A stretch of 64,000 nucleotides of DNA from Przewalskia tangutica. Its lineage: Eukaryota; Streptophyta; Magnoliopsida; Solanales; Solanaceae. Of the stretch, positions 23,446-35,595 are shown piece after piece (position 1 is the first letter of the stretch; the number at the start of each line of letters is the position of its first letter). Made by a program: the position numbers and the translations under genes. The notes below the pieces were generated by a model. The model searched no databases, had not been told where the DNA came from, and was given only the letters and a program-made list of their open reading frames with translations. Location of the stretch: the NCBI GenBank assembly GCA_029844215.1, contig CM056726.1, positions 36,387,001 to 36,451,000 of the forward strand, in the 5' to 3' direction.

Positions 23446-26400
23446 TGTAACAACCCATTTTAAACCGGAGTCGAAAACGGGATTCTAGCGAACCCTGCTT
23501 GAAATAAAAGGTGTTAGAAAATAAATAAAAGTGTTAAATGTTAAAAGAATACTAAAATTTAAAAGGGTTGCTAAAGTGTTAAAAAGGTGTTTTAAAAATG
23601 CTAAAGGGTTCGAGAGTCGCCACCTAATTAGTTTGGGTGAATTAGGACACCTAAATGTTTAACTAGTTTAAAGTAAACATTAACTCCATTTTTAATGGTC
23701 TGCTAAACTTTAATGAGATTCTGGGTAAGGGTTCTTTATTATCCTAAAGGGAAGGGGTCAGGCACCCTAAAGGATCCGCTAACTTGCGGTTGTCCGTTCA
23801 AACCTAGGGTTAATTATCGTGTATGTTTAAAGTAAAATATTATAAGGATTTCATAAAAAGGATGCATTTCGACAAAGATTTATAAGACTATAAAAATACA
23901 TGTAAGCTATGCAAAGATGACTTATCAGCTAAATGCATTTATTTACTAAAATAAATCTTAATTGATATAACATAATATGCCAAATGCTTAGGGTGATTTT
24001 CAGTAAAAGAAATAAAAGTTGTTTAAAATAGAAAGTTGGTTTCGAATAGGAGAAAAACATGCATAACTTAAGATGTACATATGTTTCTTTGTCTTTTCCC
24101 TTCTTTTGTTTTTTCTTCTTTTAAACAAAATAGTAATGCAAAATTAGTTATGGAAAAATATGTATTTGTAACTAAACTTAGCATGATAATGAAAACGCAA
24201 AATGGTTTGTTCCTTAAGAGTTTAGGAAACTAGGTTAGGAATATCGTCATGAGTAATATCACGGCTATGTGAATAATTATGTGAATTAAATGGTTTAGCA
24301 ATAACTACTAAATAACGTGAGGCGGGTCTAAAGCGATTACCTTAAACAAATTTCTAACGTCAAACCATTTCTAATGGGGCTCAAAGTTTAACTAAGTATA
24401 CTAATGTTAGTGTAGAGTTAGATTAATTTTACAACAAATAGATAGGGAAAGGATATGAATCAATAATGGTTGACTCGAAGAATGACGATATCCTTTCGCC
24501 GCGGTTTGGAAGTTCCTATGCGAGATGGATGCACATAAATGCGGGCCTTCATTTGAAGTATGACGAGTCTCGTAACGAGACTCTTTGTTGCTCCAATGCA
24601 TTTCATGTAAAACAAAGAAAGATAAGGATTAGTATGAGCCCAAATATTGCCATGTATGAATAATTAAAACATTAGAAATACACATCAGTCATAACAATTA
24701 AATCAAGTCAATAGGCCTCATTAATATAATCCTATATAATACTTGGCTGGGAGTAGCAGGAGAACTCATAATGGCGAAACTAACGGATACGCCTATTAAT
24801 TCTCTAATCTTTTGGAAGAGAAAAATAGAAGGTCGACAATGATTATAAAGAACAGGCCAATCCAGACCTTAGGCCATAGATACAGATAATATGCAAAAAG
24901 TGCAAAACAGGCCCAAAACGTGGAATCCTTCCAAAAAAAAAAAAAAAAAAAAAGGAAAAAACTGAGCATGTCCAGTACCTATGACAGCCCAGTTAACAAT
25001 ATATGAGCCCACATTTACATGGATATATATAAGGGTGACATACACACAATATTCAAATAGTTGCCAACCATATATCACCCAGTAGCTTAATGAACAAGAC
25101 AGGATACAAAATGACTAAAATATTTCACATGTTGATATTTAACACTTAGACAAGTAATGCGAGCATATTATGAGTTAAGTTGGTATGTAGACATAGGAAT
25201 GGTCATGTGGCTAGTCGGCAGTGGCATTTCAGAGATGCCAAACCACCTAGAATACTTTACATGATAGTATGAGATTATTCATTTGAACAGGTAGGATGAA
25301 TGTGTAACCAACTTTAGTATACATATAGACAGGAAGATATTTAAACAAATAATCCAAGAGGTCATTTGGATACACATCAGATATATATTCAGATATATGT
25401 TCCCTGTATACCATTTCAGTCCTACAGAAATTACAAAAGGAAAGATAACTAATGGGAAACAAACTCACATATCATCAAGAACAAACAAAATAGGTAAAAC
25501 ATGAAATTAATTAACCACATCCTTCTCCAAATCTTTTAAGCAGTCTCAGTTATCCTAACCAGCTCTACACATATTTGCAGAAGAGAAGCAAGATTACAGG
25601 TTGAGTTATGTACCACAGATAACTGAATTTAACCTGCCATAGGCATGGTTTCATCAGACAATATGCTAAATCAACTCTGCCTATTCTTCATACTATAGAG
25701 GAGACTGACAGACATTGTAGGCCATCCTAGTGGCAGTTTTAAGATAGGAACAGACTGGAAAACATCAAAACAATTTAATAATCAAAGTATGACACAACAT
25801 TATTCTAAAGGACTTGACATGCTAGTATGGTGGCATTTTGAGGCTTGAGCAGGTAACATGAATAAAGGTCAAAATAATTGGTAGAACATATGCAAATGAA
25901 GGACAAACATACATATATCAGAAGTATGAAACCCTAGTAATGCCTAGACGATCACTTTTATACAGTCCCTTTACAATATGAAATCAAGCCAAATGAGTAA
26001 CAGAGTTTCATTCATGCTTCCCGGCTGAACACTGAGGGGCTACTTAGGAGATGAATTAAACAAATTCCCTAGCTCCATTTAACTTACATTAGGCTTCGAT
26101 CTTAAGTGTGATATGATTAAAACCCAAACAAGGTATATATCCTTCGAAATCCTTAGTATATCACATTGAACATACAGTTAACTTATAACTTAACGAACAA
26201 AATGAGTTTAAAACCTGTTAACAGATCTATGAGACGACAGGGACAGTCCAATAACCATTTTTCGATAGCATTTCAGATTAGCAGGATTGGTTAGGCTAAA
26301 CTAAACATACTCAAGCACATTCATATTGTCCATCGAATAGAAAGGTGCTTCAAACAGGATATAGTATTTGTCGAGCAGATCTTAAAATCAAATCATTCTC

Positions 26401-27963
26401 GTAACATAGTTAATTTAACTGAACACTTATCCGGATAATAAATTACTAAGTAAGCATTGAGCCGGCATACACATTATGCAATTTCTAATACGTCATACAA
26501 AGGCGTAAATAGACAAATAAACAAGTAACATTGCAATGTACAACTAAGCAGCCTCACAACCTTCTGCCGATGTCGAAACTCAAACTACACTCTTAAACTC
26601 ATCATATGAGTAAACTGAATTATACTAACCAAATTAAAACAGGCTACGACAATCAAAAGACAAACAGACAGATGACAGAATATAAATCGAATGGAAAATC
26701 AAGGGCGATGAATTTACCTTCTCCGGACAGCGAACCGGGGCAGCGTATCAAGTCGTCGACTCGCTCGGGTTTTGGTTTTGGCGATGCGAATGAAAAGGGC
26801 AGGTTTTTGTGCGATTTCTAGACTAGTATTTAAAAGGTTTCGAAGCTCTGTTCTTGCTCTCGGACTGCTAATCTCACGTCGAATACCTAACGCTGAGGTT
26901 GAAGGCTGCTAAATGCCACTACGTCGATCTGCTTTTGTTAATTTTAAAAAAAAGGAAAGGAGGTTTGGATTGCTGGCCACCCTTTGCTCTCCTCCTCTCG
27001 ATGTTCTGCCCCCTCTGGGTTGTTGACTACTGCTAGGAGTCTCCAATCGATGCTGTGTCTTCTCCCGACTCAAGCTCGCTGCATGCGTATAGCTTCTGTA
27101 TTTATAGCCCTAATTCGGGTTCTAAGTTGGTAGGGTTTTCAATGCTGATTCTGTGCGATTTGTACGAATCTTGGCGAGATTGAGGATGAAGATTTGTTAC
27201 CATCTAGGGACTGATTTCGAACGATTCTCACTGATTCGCGGATGATTCTTACTCGAGGGGTTTATGGTAGGTGATATGTTTGACTCGCCGGATCTTCCGT
27301 CCGAAAAATCCGGCGAGGATCTTGCTAGTTGTCGGCGGCGTCTTTAGGGTTAGTTCTTTAGGTTATTGCTGCGTTTGTTTTAGGGAGGGACGATGTGTGA
27401 GATGTAAAGGGCTGAGGGGCTTTCTGTGGGTTATCCGCGAGAAGGGCCTGCAGGGGGGAAGATAAAGGGATTGGGCCCGCGGGTATTGGGCCTGCGGGTT
27501 ATTTGGATTGGGCTGGGTAGTTAGGTTTAATTAGGTATTTAATTAGAGGTAAATTATTTAAATAGGTATTAGTTTTAGGTATTTAATTGTTAATTAGTAG
27601 TGAATTAAATTAATAAATTGTGCTTAAATTATTTAGGTGCTTTATTAATCTAATTGTTATAAATTTAAATTATTATAATACTAAATGCGGGTGTGCTATT
27701 TAATTAATGCTTAATGCGATGCCGTTATAAAATTGAGTTATTTAAATGCTACATGCAGACAGGACTTCTTAATTCTTTTTATGAATGCTATTATTAAAAC
27801 GCGTATGTTAGATTATTATTTTACGTATTTATTGTTTATTTATGCCTGTATTAATGTTTTATTGCTGCATTTTATTATTTTAAAATTATTAGAATTATTG
27901 TTGAAAATTAGTGTAATTCTATAGTTAATGACTGGACGGGAGGGTCAAAATTGGGTGTCAACA
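23446..27963 (+). repeat. 3' LTR of the LARD
   Basis: It starts TGTAACAACCC and ends GGTGTCAACA, followed by TSD ccaag. This copy keeps cag/ctg where the 5' copy has cg or other short forms, for example accacagataac at about 25613 against accacgaataac at about 15550. Confidence 0.9.
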
Positions 27964-27968
27964 CCAAG

Positions 27969-28066
27969 AAGGTTTATGCAGGGGATCGAACTCGTGACCT
28001 TGCGGTCCCGCGCTCTACTGCTACACCAACTTGGCTACCCTTGCGGGTCAAAAAGAAAAGAAAAGA
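27969..28066 (-). mobile_element. tRNA-derived SINE, 5' head
   Basis: On the minus strand this gives a tRNA-like head with an A-box region (tagccaagttggtgtagcag, about 28019-28038) and a B-box (ggtcacgagttcgatcccc, 27981-27999), the internal RNA polymerase III promoter of plant SINEs. The second TSD copy follows at 28067-28080. It is a SINE rather than a tRNA gene because it has a 3' body, an A tail and target duplications. Confidence 0.85.
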
Positions 28067-28080
28067 AAGTGTCATTAGAC

Positions 28081-28615
28081 ATTTGAACTACGATTTGTTT
28101 CAATTGAGCACATGTACACACAAGAAAATATTAATATTAGATATTCCGGTTCAAATTTTAATAAAGTTATTACGCGTGTTCTTAAACGCTTGTTACGTAG
28201 ATAAGTTAATCACATAAAATATGTCTCATTCTTTCACTAAATATATCAATCTCAATTGGAACAAACCTGAGGTTTTATGACTTATTGAGACTAATGTGTA
28301 TAGTCAAATGAATTTTAAGTGGTTAACTTATGTACGTAATGAACGCTTGAGAATACACATTTTTTAAAATAAAAATGAGTTGAAAATAATAATAGAAACG
28401 TTTTATCACGTTTTAGATGCACAATGGGATATATATTAGATTCATTAAAAATATTTTTTTCAATAGTTGCCATAATTAATATCCGAATGAGATTAAAAGA
28501 CAAACATAAAGAACAAGTTTTGATAATTTCAGCTGGCAAGAATTCTCAAGCCAATAGTCACATGTCAATAGTAAAAAAGATTGATAGAAATGGTATAGTG
28601 TTATTTTCGTTTTAA
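28081..28615. other. AT-rich segment with imperfect inverted repeats
   Basis: About 28171-28213 (gcgtgttcttaaacgcttgt and following) is repeated in inverted, diverged form at about 28319-28357 (aatgaacgcttgagaataca). A second inverted match pairs the join 13188-13208/28081-28112 with about 28250-28300. This is probably a decayed MITE into which the SINE inserted. No coding region is seen. Confidence 0.4.
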
Positions 28616-28752
28616 GGGATCTAATATCTCAGTTGGTTGGTTACCTAAATTTTTACCTTGTTGGTGAGAGTTCGAATTCCCACGTTGTTCCCCTCTTTAT
28701 TTCCCCCTTCTCCTACGTAATAAAAAACAATTTTTTTTCAAAAAAAAAGAAA
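28616..28752 (+). mobile_element. Short tRNA-like SINE candidate
   Basis: An A-box-like tatctcagttggttggttac at 28625-28644 is followed by a B-box-like gagagttcgaattcccac at about 28666 and an A-rich tail ending near 28752. The A/B-box spacing fits a tRNA head, and the body is very short. I did not find target duplications. Confidence 0.5.
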
Positions 28753-28875
28753 CAAAATAAAGTTGATTTTTGAGCAAGTTATACCCTTTAAAAGGGACTG
28801 TCCCTTTTAATTTCTTGTTTGTTTTTTGTCATTATTTCTTTCGAAGCTATAGGATATTGTTTCTTAGTAATAGTT

Positions 28876-30472
28876 TGAAAGTATGTATGTCCTAAAAACA
28901 ATCATTTTAGGGATAAATATACTTGAACACATTCATATTATTAATGAGATTAATATATTTTGGCATTTGCAATTATTGAATTATGATTTTGATTGCTTGT
29001 GATTATTCATTATGTGCATCCCTTGAGCTTACATTGTCATTAATAAAGTGAGATGTTAATGATAAAACGTAACTCTCAAATGACCTCGACTAATGATCAT
29101 TGAGAATGGGATATCAATGATATGATATAAGTCGACATGTGGTCTGCATCACATTCTTAGAGAATGTAGTATGTCTCACTTACTACTAGAAATGGTTACT
29201 AGTGATGGACATATGGATACTCTTAGAGGGTATTGGTATGCCCTGCTGATAAACTATTTGATATAAATGTCTAGAGTATTATCAGTGTGTGAGAGATAGA
29301 TGTCATCTGACTTGAAGTCAATACGCACTCAGTTTACAGAGTAATGTACTTTGATCCTGTCCTAAGCTTAAATTCCTTATAGGATAAGACATGGCTTGTG
29401 TTGGGTAAATTACGATGTAAACTAAGGTGGTAGTTGAGCCAAGAATAAGATTCATTCCTCGATTGGATATTCGAGAGAAAACACTCAACTTCGCAGTGAT
29501 ATTAGGTTGACCAAGTCATTGGCCAATGCAATAGACATATTTAAGATATGGTCTAGTTGTCGACTAATATAGATGAGATAAAGTGATCAAGTTATTTGGA
29601 TAGACACATGGCAAATTCTAACCTTGATTGAGTGTATCGCGAATGAAATGAATTTATCATCTCACATAAAAGTTGTATTTACTGGAGTCATGTAAATGTA
29701 CTTCACATATTGAGTTTGTCATACGGCGCAGTCTAGGAGTTCCGTATGAACCTTAATTTGATTAGTGTCGATGTGTGAAGGTCTAAAGGGTCACACTAAG
29801 TCGATTGTCTTTTCCATTTAAGGGTATATTGAGAAAGTATAAAATATTCGATTTAAGAATCGAGATATTTAAATCAATAATAAGTTATGAGATAATTTAT
29901 ATTTGATGGAAATTATTTAATTAAGTCAAAATTAGATTTTAGATTTAATTAAAATTAAAACGTGCTGAATATTAAAATAAGATGGAGGCGTTGCGGTGCC
30001 TTAGAGGTCTAGCCGCGGCGCCAACTCGACAGTGGGACCAGTCCGACTGGCACTACACCTCGGGATTTGGGTCAAGTTTTGAGCCTAATCCTAGTCTGAT
30101 TTGTAAATTAATCTCCCTATATAAACAACACTACCCCATAAGCTTAAGGTTGATCAATCATCAAACTTGAACTTAATTTTTATTTTCTAAACTCGGAGTT
30201 CAGAGAATAAAATTCTCTCAAACCTCTGCCAATATTTCCCGGCTTTCCTGACAGAGGAATATACCACAACAAGACTTGTGGTCGAAAAGAAAATCGTGTG
30301 CGCTATAGTAAAGATTCCAGATAACGCAAACTGTAAGTTTATGTTTTGTCTTTAAAAAATTCAATTGTAACGTAATCATACCAGATGAAATTATTGGGGT
30401 AAGTAAGTTGAACAAAATTTTAAACTTCCGATGTGCCTTACTTACGTGTTTTAGACCCAACAAAACCCTACA
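28876..30472 (+). repeat. 5' LTR of Angela element
   Basis: This 1597-bp LTR runs TGAAAGTATG to CCCTACA. A TATA box ctatataaac lies at 30117-30126, with a GC-rich paired motif 85-130 bp upstream (about 29988-30035). It shares many blocks with the solo LTR at 677-2232. Confidence 0.9.
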
Positions 30473-31739
30473 GTGGTATTAGAGTCCATCTAGTTCAATG
30501 GTTACGTAACAATTGAAAGACATAATAATATGGGTTAAACGTAAAATTAATTTTAATCTGCATTAAAACAAGACTACTTGAAATCTGACATACCTTGACT
30601 GAATGATTGACCTTTGTAATCACCCTAAATTATCAACTACGCTAAATCGAGAAAGTCATTCCGTTCTAACTCGAACTAAGCCTAGTGCAGAAAATCGGTT
30701 CATTGCGAACATGGTGCACGACGAAGAACGAGTAGGAACAGATGATGGTCGATATGTGCGTTATTGATATTGATTGGTGATAATGAAAGACTTGTGATCT
30801 AATCTCTAAATTGGATTTAGGGTTTGGACGATTTTAGAAAATCAACACGAAAACCGTTCTAAAAGGACGTTAGCGCCGCGATCCTACTGTAGGGAGCTGC
30901 AACACTTGCTAGGTTTTCAAGGCGGCGTTGCGGCTCCATGGTGGAGTGTCGCGGCGCCGATCACGGTAATAGGAAGGGGCCGAGGCTCCAGTCCGAAATC
31001 ATGATTAAAAGTTTCGTTTTATATTTCAGAACTCACTGGAATTGAAGCGTCACGCGCCCCATGGTGGAGAGCCGCAACTTTAGTTCACAAAACAGAAACC
31101 AAGAGTTTGTGCCCCGCAAGCGTCGCGACTCCTTGGAGGAGCGCCGCGGCGCCAGTTGTCCAGAAAGTTGAAATTCTAGTTTTCAGAAAGTTAACACATG
31201 ATTATTATTATACAGTATATTTAGTATACTGTTTTATGTGTTAAATGATCGTCACTTATTATACTAGAATAGCGTCCCAAATAATGCTTGGGTAGGCGGC
31301 GTCCAATACTAGTATAGCGTCCGTAAATTATATTTGGGTAGGCGGCACCCAATACATGTTTAACTGCTTAATATCTTGCTTTGAGTGATGTTTGAAACAT
31401 GTTAGCGTGTTTATCTTGATTGAAACCCTGAATTAAAATGTTCCCCAAAATTTAATACAAGTCTTATTTAAAATGAATGTGTCATCCCTTATAATTTATT
31501 GTAGTGCAAAATCCTTTTCGGTGAGATGAGTATTTATGCCCCAACATTTAATCTAAGTATATGAGGACTTAAACTCTTTCATAGATGCATGTTGAATGTA
31601 GAAGTAGGTGATAAACCTTCATGGGTATTTACACCCTAGTGTTTGATCTATGAAGCCAAAACCCACTTAGATACATAATTGTAGTCGCATAATGGGGTTG
31701 ACTTGCTAGGTTGTCTTGACGCCTCAGTGTCGGACAAGC
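30473..31739 (+). other. Angela leader region
   Basis: No gag frame is recognised. Four GC-rich paired motifs lie at about 30868-31168, for example agcgccgcggcgccag at about 31140, separated by atggtggag or ttggagg spacers. A direct repeat, tagcgtcc with tgggtaggcgg, occurs at about 31270-31350. The region ends abruptly at the Athila LTR. Confidence 0.55.
30474..30487 (+). promoter_or_regulatory. Primer binding site of Angela element (decayed)
   Basis: tggtattagagtcc is the initiator-Met tRNA primer site with two changes from tggtatcagagcc, the first a C to T. Confidence 0.75.
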
Positions 31740-32962
31740 TGATCGGTGTATTTTATATACATCTTTTGAGTCATTTTTAGTTAGTCTTTTGCCCATCTTT
31801 GTACAAATACGTGTCGTCTTAGGATATATTTTCTTTCTTTTGAGTCATAATGGTTTAAAGTGACTCATTGGCGGAAAAGGAGCAAAAAGAGGGCAGAAAC
31901 AGAGGTTCCAGAGCTCAAAAAGCGAGAAAGTTGGCGAACCGGGCAAGAAACAGGGCGGCGGCGCGGCGCCTCCGGCCAGTAGTGTCGAGGCCGGCGCCCA
32001 AAATCTGAGAATCTGCAGAGTTTAGCCACGCGCCGAGGCGGGAATTCTGTCAAATTTGAATGGGAATGGGCCAAGGCCTGGAAGGAAAACTGGGAGGACG
32101 AGTTGGAGGCTATAAAAAGGAGTTTTTATGTCAAAATTAAGGGTTCAAAACCCTTGTCAATTCATCACAACCTTGGAGATCAAGATTGGAGACTACTTTT
32201 GTGTAATTTCTTTATTCTTTGTTTTATTTCTTTGTAGTTTATGTTGGATATTAGTTTAGTTCTTGACATGTCTATGGCTAGGAACTAACTTAATTTAGGG
32301 CTTTCCATATCAAATCACTTGAAACTCATTCTTATGAATTAATGCATGTTTTGGTTTCTTCTTATCATTGTTGAGATTTATTCAATATTTGTCTTGAATG
32401 TGTGGTAATTAATTGATCACTAATTATCATAATCTATATGATTTCTAATCGAAAGCCGAAAGGGGAGATTGTGAATATGCTATAGTTGAATAAACATAGG
32501 TTAAATCGTGGACGAAAGTACCCCGATACTTGTGTAGTTTAATAGGTTATTGCTCGTAATCCTCCTTTATAGTCAATCTTATCACCGAAAGGTAGAAGAG
32601 TTCTATATTGGGGTTGAGTGTTTATATTACCTTAACATGAGTATAAAACGGCTTAGTTAACCTGCTATCTCAAAATAGAAGAAGAACCATAATTAATTGC
32701 ATTAACAAGTAAGATGAGCGGATAGTTGAGGAGATTTGGAAGCCTTATTTCCACCATATCTGAAGTAAAACAAAGTGATTTAGTTAGCATTCATAAGTAT
32801 AGTTATAAAAAATGCATCAATCATCGGTTACCAAATAGATATCATAGAATAGAAATTGATAATTGGACACTAATCCATGAGGACGATAACTCGGTCTTCT
32901 AGACTATATTACTTGTCACGACACGTGCACTTGCGTTTAGTGTGTGCATAAATTGCGCATCA
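31740..32962 (+). repeat. 5' LTR of Athila-type element
   Basis: A TATA box ctataaaaag lies at 32110-32119, with GC-rich paired motifs at about 31948-32045 just upstream. It is highly similar to 37281-38492 except in that GC-rich stretch, where the two copies disagree by many small indels. Confidence 0.9.
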
Positions 32963-32968
32963 AGTTTT

Positions 32969-32986
32969 TGGCGCCGTTGTCGGGGA
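32969..32986 (+). promoter_or_regulatory. Athila primer binding site
   Basis: tggcgccgttgtcgggga starts 6 bases after the LTR. It is the characteristic conserved post-LTR motif of Athila-type elements. Confidence 0.85.
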
Positions 32987-33141
32987 TTGACGTAGTTCAA
33001 TATCATTTTATCTATTCTTAATTTCTAATTTGGTTTTTATTTTTGTTTTTTTTATTTATTACTATATTTTTCTCTTTTTTTCGTGAAACCAGTGTGTCGT
33101 GATCCGTTTGTTGATTTTGATCTGTTGCAGGCATCTAGTTT

Positions 33142-35595
33142 ATGCGAAGGAGAAGATGAGCAGATACACTTGTTCCCTTTAACCCGGAGATTGAAAAGAC
33201 GTGCAAACAGAACAGGAGAAACCAACGAAGTTTGGCCTTAATAGCAATGGGGGGCTTGCAGAACAACAATGAGATGAACGAAGGGTTAGGTGATCATCAA
33301 CCTAATCAAAGGATGCCCCAGAGACTGCCAATGGATGTGGAAGAGAGGGTCCAGGTCCAAGCTGAGAGAAGGTTGAGAGATTATATGCTGCCAAGGGTGA
33401 ATGGAGCACAAACTTGCATCAGACTCCCAGTAATAGGAGCAAATAATTTTAAAATCAAGCCTGCGATCCTGAGTATGGTGCAGAATACTGTTCAGTTCGG
33501 AGGGTTGCCATCAGAAGATCCTCACATGCACATAGCGAACTTCTTGGAATTGTGTACAACTTTCAAGTACAATGACGTTACTGACGACGTCATCCGATTG
33601 AGGCTCTTTCCCTTCTCACTCAGGGATAGAGCGAAAGTTTGGTTGAATTCCTTGCCCACAGATTCAATATTCACATGGCATGAGCTGTCACAGAAGTTTT
33701 TAGCAAAGTTCTTTCCACCGTCCAAAGCCGCTAAGCTTGGAGGGGAGTTGAACAATTTTTATCAAGCTGATGGAGAGTCACTCTATGAGGCTTGGGAGAG
33801 ATTTAAAGATTTGCAAAGGAAGTGTCCACATCATAGCATTGAGTTGTGGAATTTGGTCCATATTTTCTACAATGGGCTATGCGGGACTACCAGAACTATC
33901 ATTGACGCAGCCGCAGATGGAACTTTCATGAGAAAGACAGCACACGAAGCTCATGATTTATTGTAAGACATGGCCACCAATAATCATGTAACAGAGGACA
34001 GAGGGGTGAGTGGAAGAAAATCAATATGAGTTCATGAGATTGATGTCATCACAACATTGAATGCACAAGTTGCTCTCTTGACCAAGCAACTGCAACAAAA
34101 CACAGTGTCAGTGAATGCAGTTCAAATGCCATTGAGTTGTGAGATGTGTGGAGGTCCACATACCTTTGATAGGTGCTCATCAGCAGATCCTAACAACATC
34201 TCGATCGAGCAAGCAGAATGCCAAGCAGTATGGAATTATCAAAGGCCCCAGAACAACCCCTATTCAAATACCTACAATCCAGGGTGAAGGAATCACCCTA
34301 ACTTTTCATGGAGGGGTGATCAAGGGCAGCATAACCAATTTCGAGGCCAATACCAAAATCAGCAACCATTCACTCAGGCCTCATCTTCACAACAATTCAG
34401 TGCACCTGCTCAACAAGAGAAGCCAGATGAGTTGAGAGCAGCCCTGTTGACACTCACCAACTCACAGACTCAGTTCGTGGCAGAGACCAGATCCTCTATC
34501 AGGAATTTGGAGACGCAGGTGGGACAACTAGCGAAGATGGCAAACAACAGGCCACATGGCACTTTGCCTAGCAATACAGAGATGAACCCCAGAGAACAGT
34601 GCCAAGCGGTGCAGCTGAGGAATGGAAAACAGTTAGAACAACTTACACCCCAGCCTGTGGTTAAACAGAGAGTAGATGCAGAGAGGGAGAGGGTTACTGA
34701 AGATCGCCCGATGTTAGAGAAAGCTCCAACAGTCCCAGTGAAGGAATATACTGAGAGGATTCCTTACCCGCAGAGGTTGCAAAAGAAAGTGGTTGATAAG
34801 CAATTCTCCAAGTTCTTGGAGATATTCAGAAAGCTACACATTAACATTCCATTCATTGAGGCATTGGAGCAAATGCCTACTTATTTTAAATTCATGAAGG
34901 AAATTCTTAGGAAGAAGAAGAAGTTGTCGGAGTATGAGACGGTGGCACTGACAGAGGAATGCAGTGCCATCTTGCAGAAGAAATTGCCCCATAAACTCAA
35001 GGATTCAGGGAGCTTCACATTGCCTTGCACAGTTGGCAGGGTGACATGTAATAGGGACCTTTGTGATTTGGGGGCTAGCATAAATCTTATGCCCTTGTCT
35101 GTTTTTAAGAGGTTGGGGTTAGGTGAAGCCAAACCAACCACTATGAGCTTGCAGTTAGCAGATAGGACAGTGGTGCATCCCAGGGGAACGATTGAAGATG
35201 TCTTAGTTAAGGTGGGAAAGTTCTTCTTTCCTGCAGACTTCCTCATCCTTGATATGAAGGAAGATGATGAGATCCCCATCATATTGGGAAGACCATTCTT
35301 GGCAACCGGGAGTGCCCTAATTGATGTGGAGAAGGGTGAGCTGACACTTAGGGTGGAAAATGAAGAGATGGTGTTCAAGGTGTTCAAACACATCATTGAA
35401 CCCCCAGTCATGAGCAAGTGCTTTGCAGTTAACACTGTCAGTACATCGGTTGAGCCAGCACAAGCAAAAGCAAGGGAAATAAGTCCGCCAAAACAGGTAA
35501 GTAATGCTAAACCTCCTCTTGAAAAAAAAAAGAGAAAAAGAAAACAGAAGGAGGAAGCGAAAAATGTTGATGAAATGGATAGGCTATGGGGTTAA
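33142..35595 (+). pseudogene. Athila gag-protease, interrupted
   Basis: The frame can be followed from an ATG at 33142 (MRRRR, then a stop) through a long stretch at 33232-33963, 34057-34287 and 34432-35595. Gag shows the capsid-like LRLFPFSLRDRAKVWLNSLP, FLAKFFPPSKAAKL and a C-rich CEMCGGPHTFDRC knuckle. The aspartic protease contains DLGASINLMPLSVFKRLGL (about 35065-35120) and IILGRPFLATG. Stops include TGA at 34285-34287, where the family has Trp in NPGWRNHPNF. The C-terminus is lysine-rich and ends MDRLWG. No RT follows. Gag would form the particle and protease would mature it; this copy could do neither intact. Confidence 0.85.

Larger units (their letters stand above)
13377..27963 (+). 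mobile_element. Large LTR element without gag or pol (LARD), satellite-bearing
   Basis: This 14,587-bp element has TG...CA LTRs of 4498 and 4518 bp and TSD ccaag (13372-13376 and 27964-27968), inserted into a SINE. The 5571-bp interior has no recognisable gag, protease, RT or integrase. About half of it is a minisatellite. The LTR motif gagtcgccacctaatta and the interior end ccccagcggagtcgcca resemble ends I associate with Tat/Ogre Ty3/gypsy elements, but without coding sequence that assignment is tentative. The LTRs are nearly identical outside CAG/CTG-linked patches, so insertion is recent. Confidence 0.85.

Noticed and set aside
27981..28040. tRNA gene on the minus strand
   Set aside because: A-box and B-box are present, but the sequence continues into a SINE body with an A tail and target duplications, and no full cloverleaf can be drawn.
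28616..28700. tRNA gene on the plus strand
   Set aside because: It is only tRNA-like. The acceptor ends do not pair and an A-rich tail follows, so a SINE is more likely.
34881..35435. 184-residue minus-strand frame
   Set aside because: It is a shadow of the Athila gag-protease frame on the plus strand.
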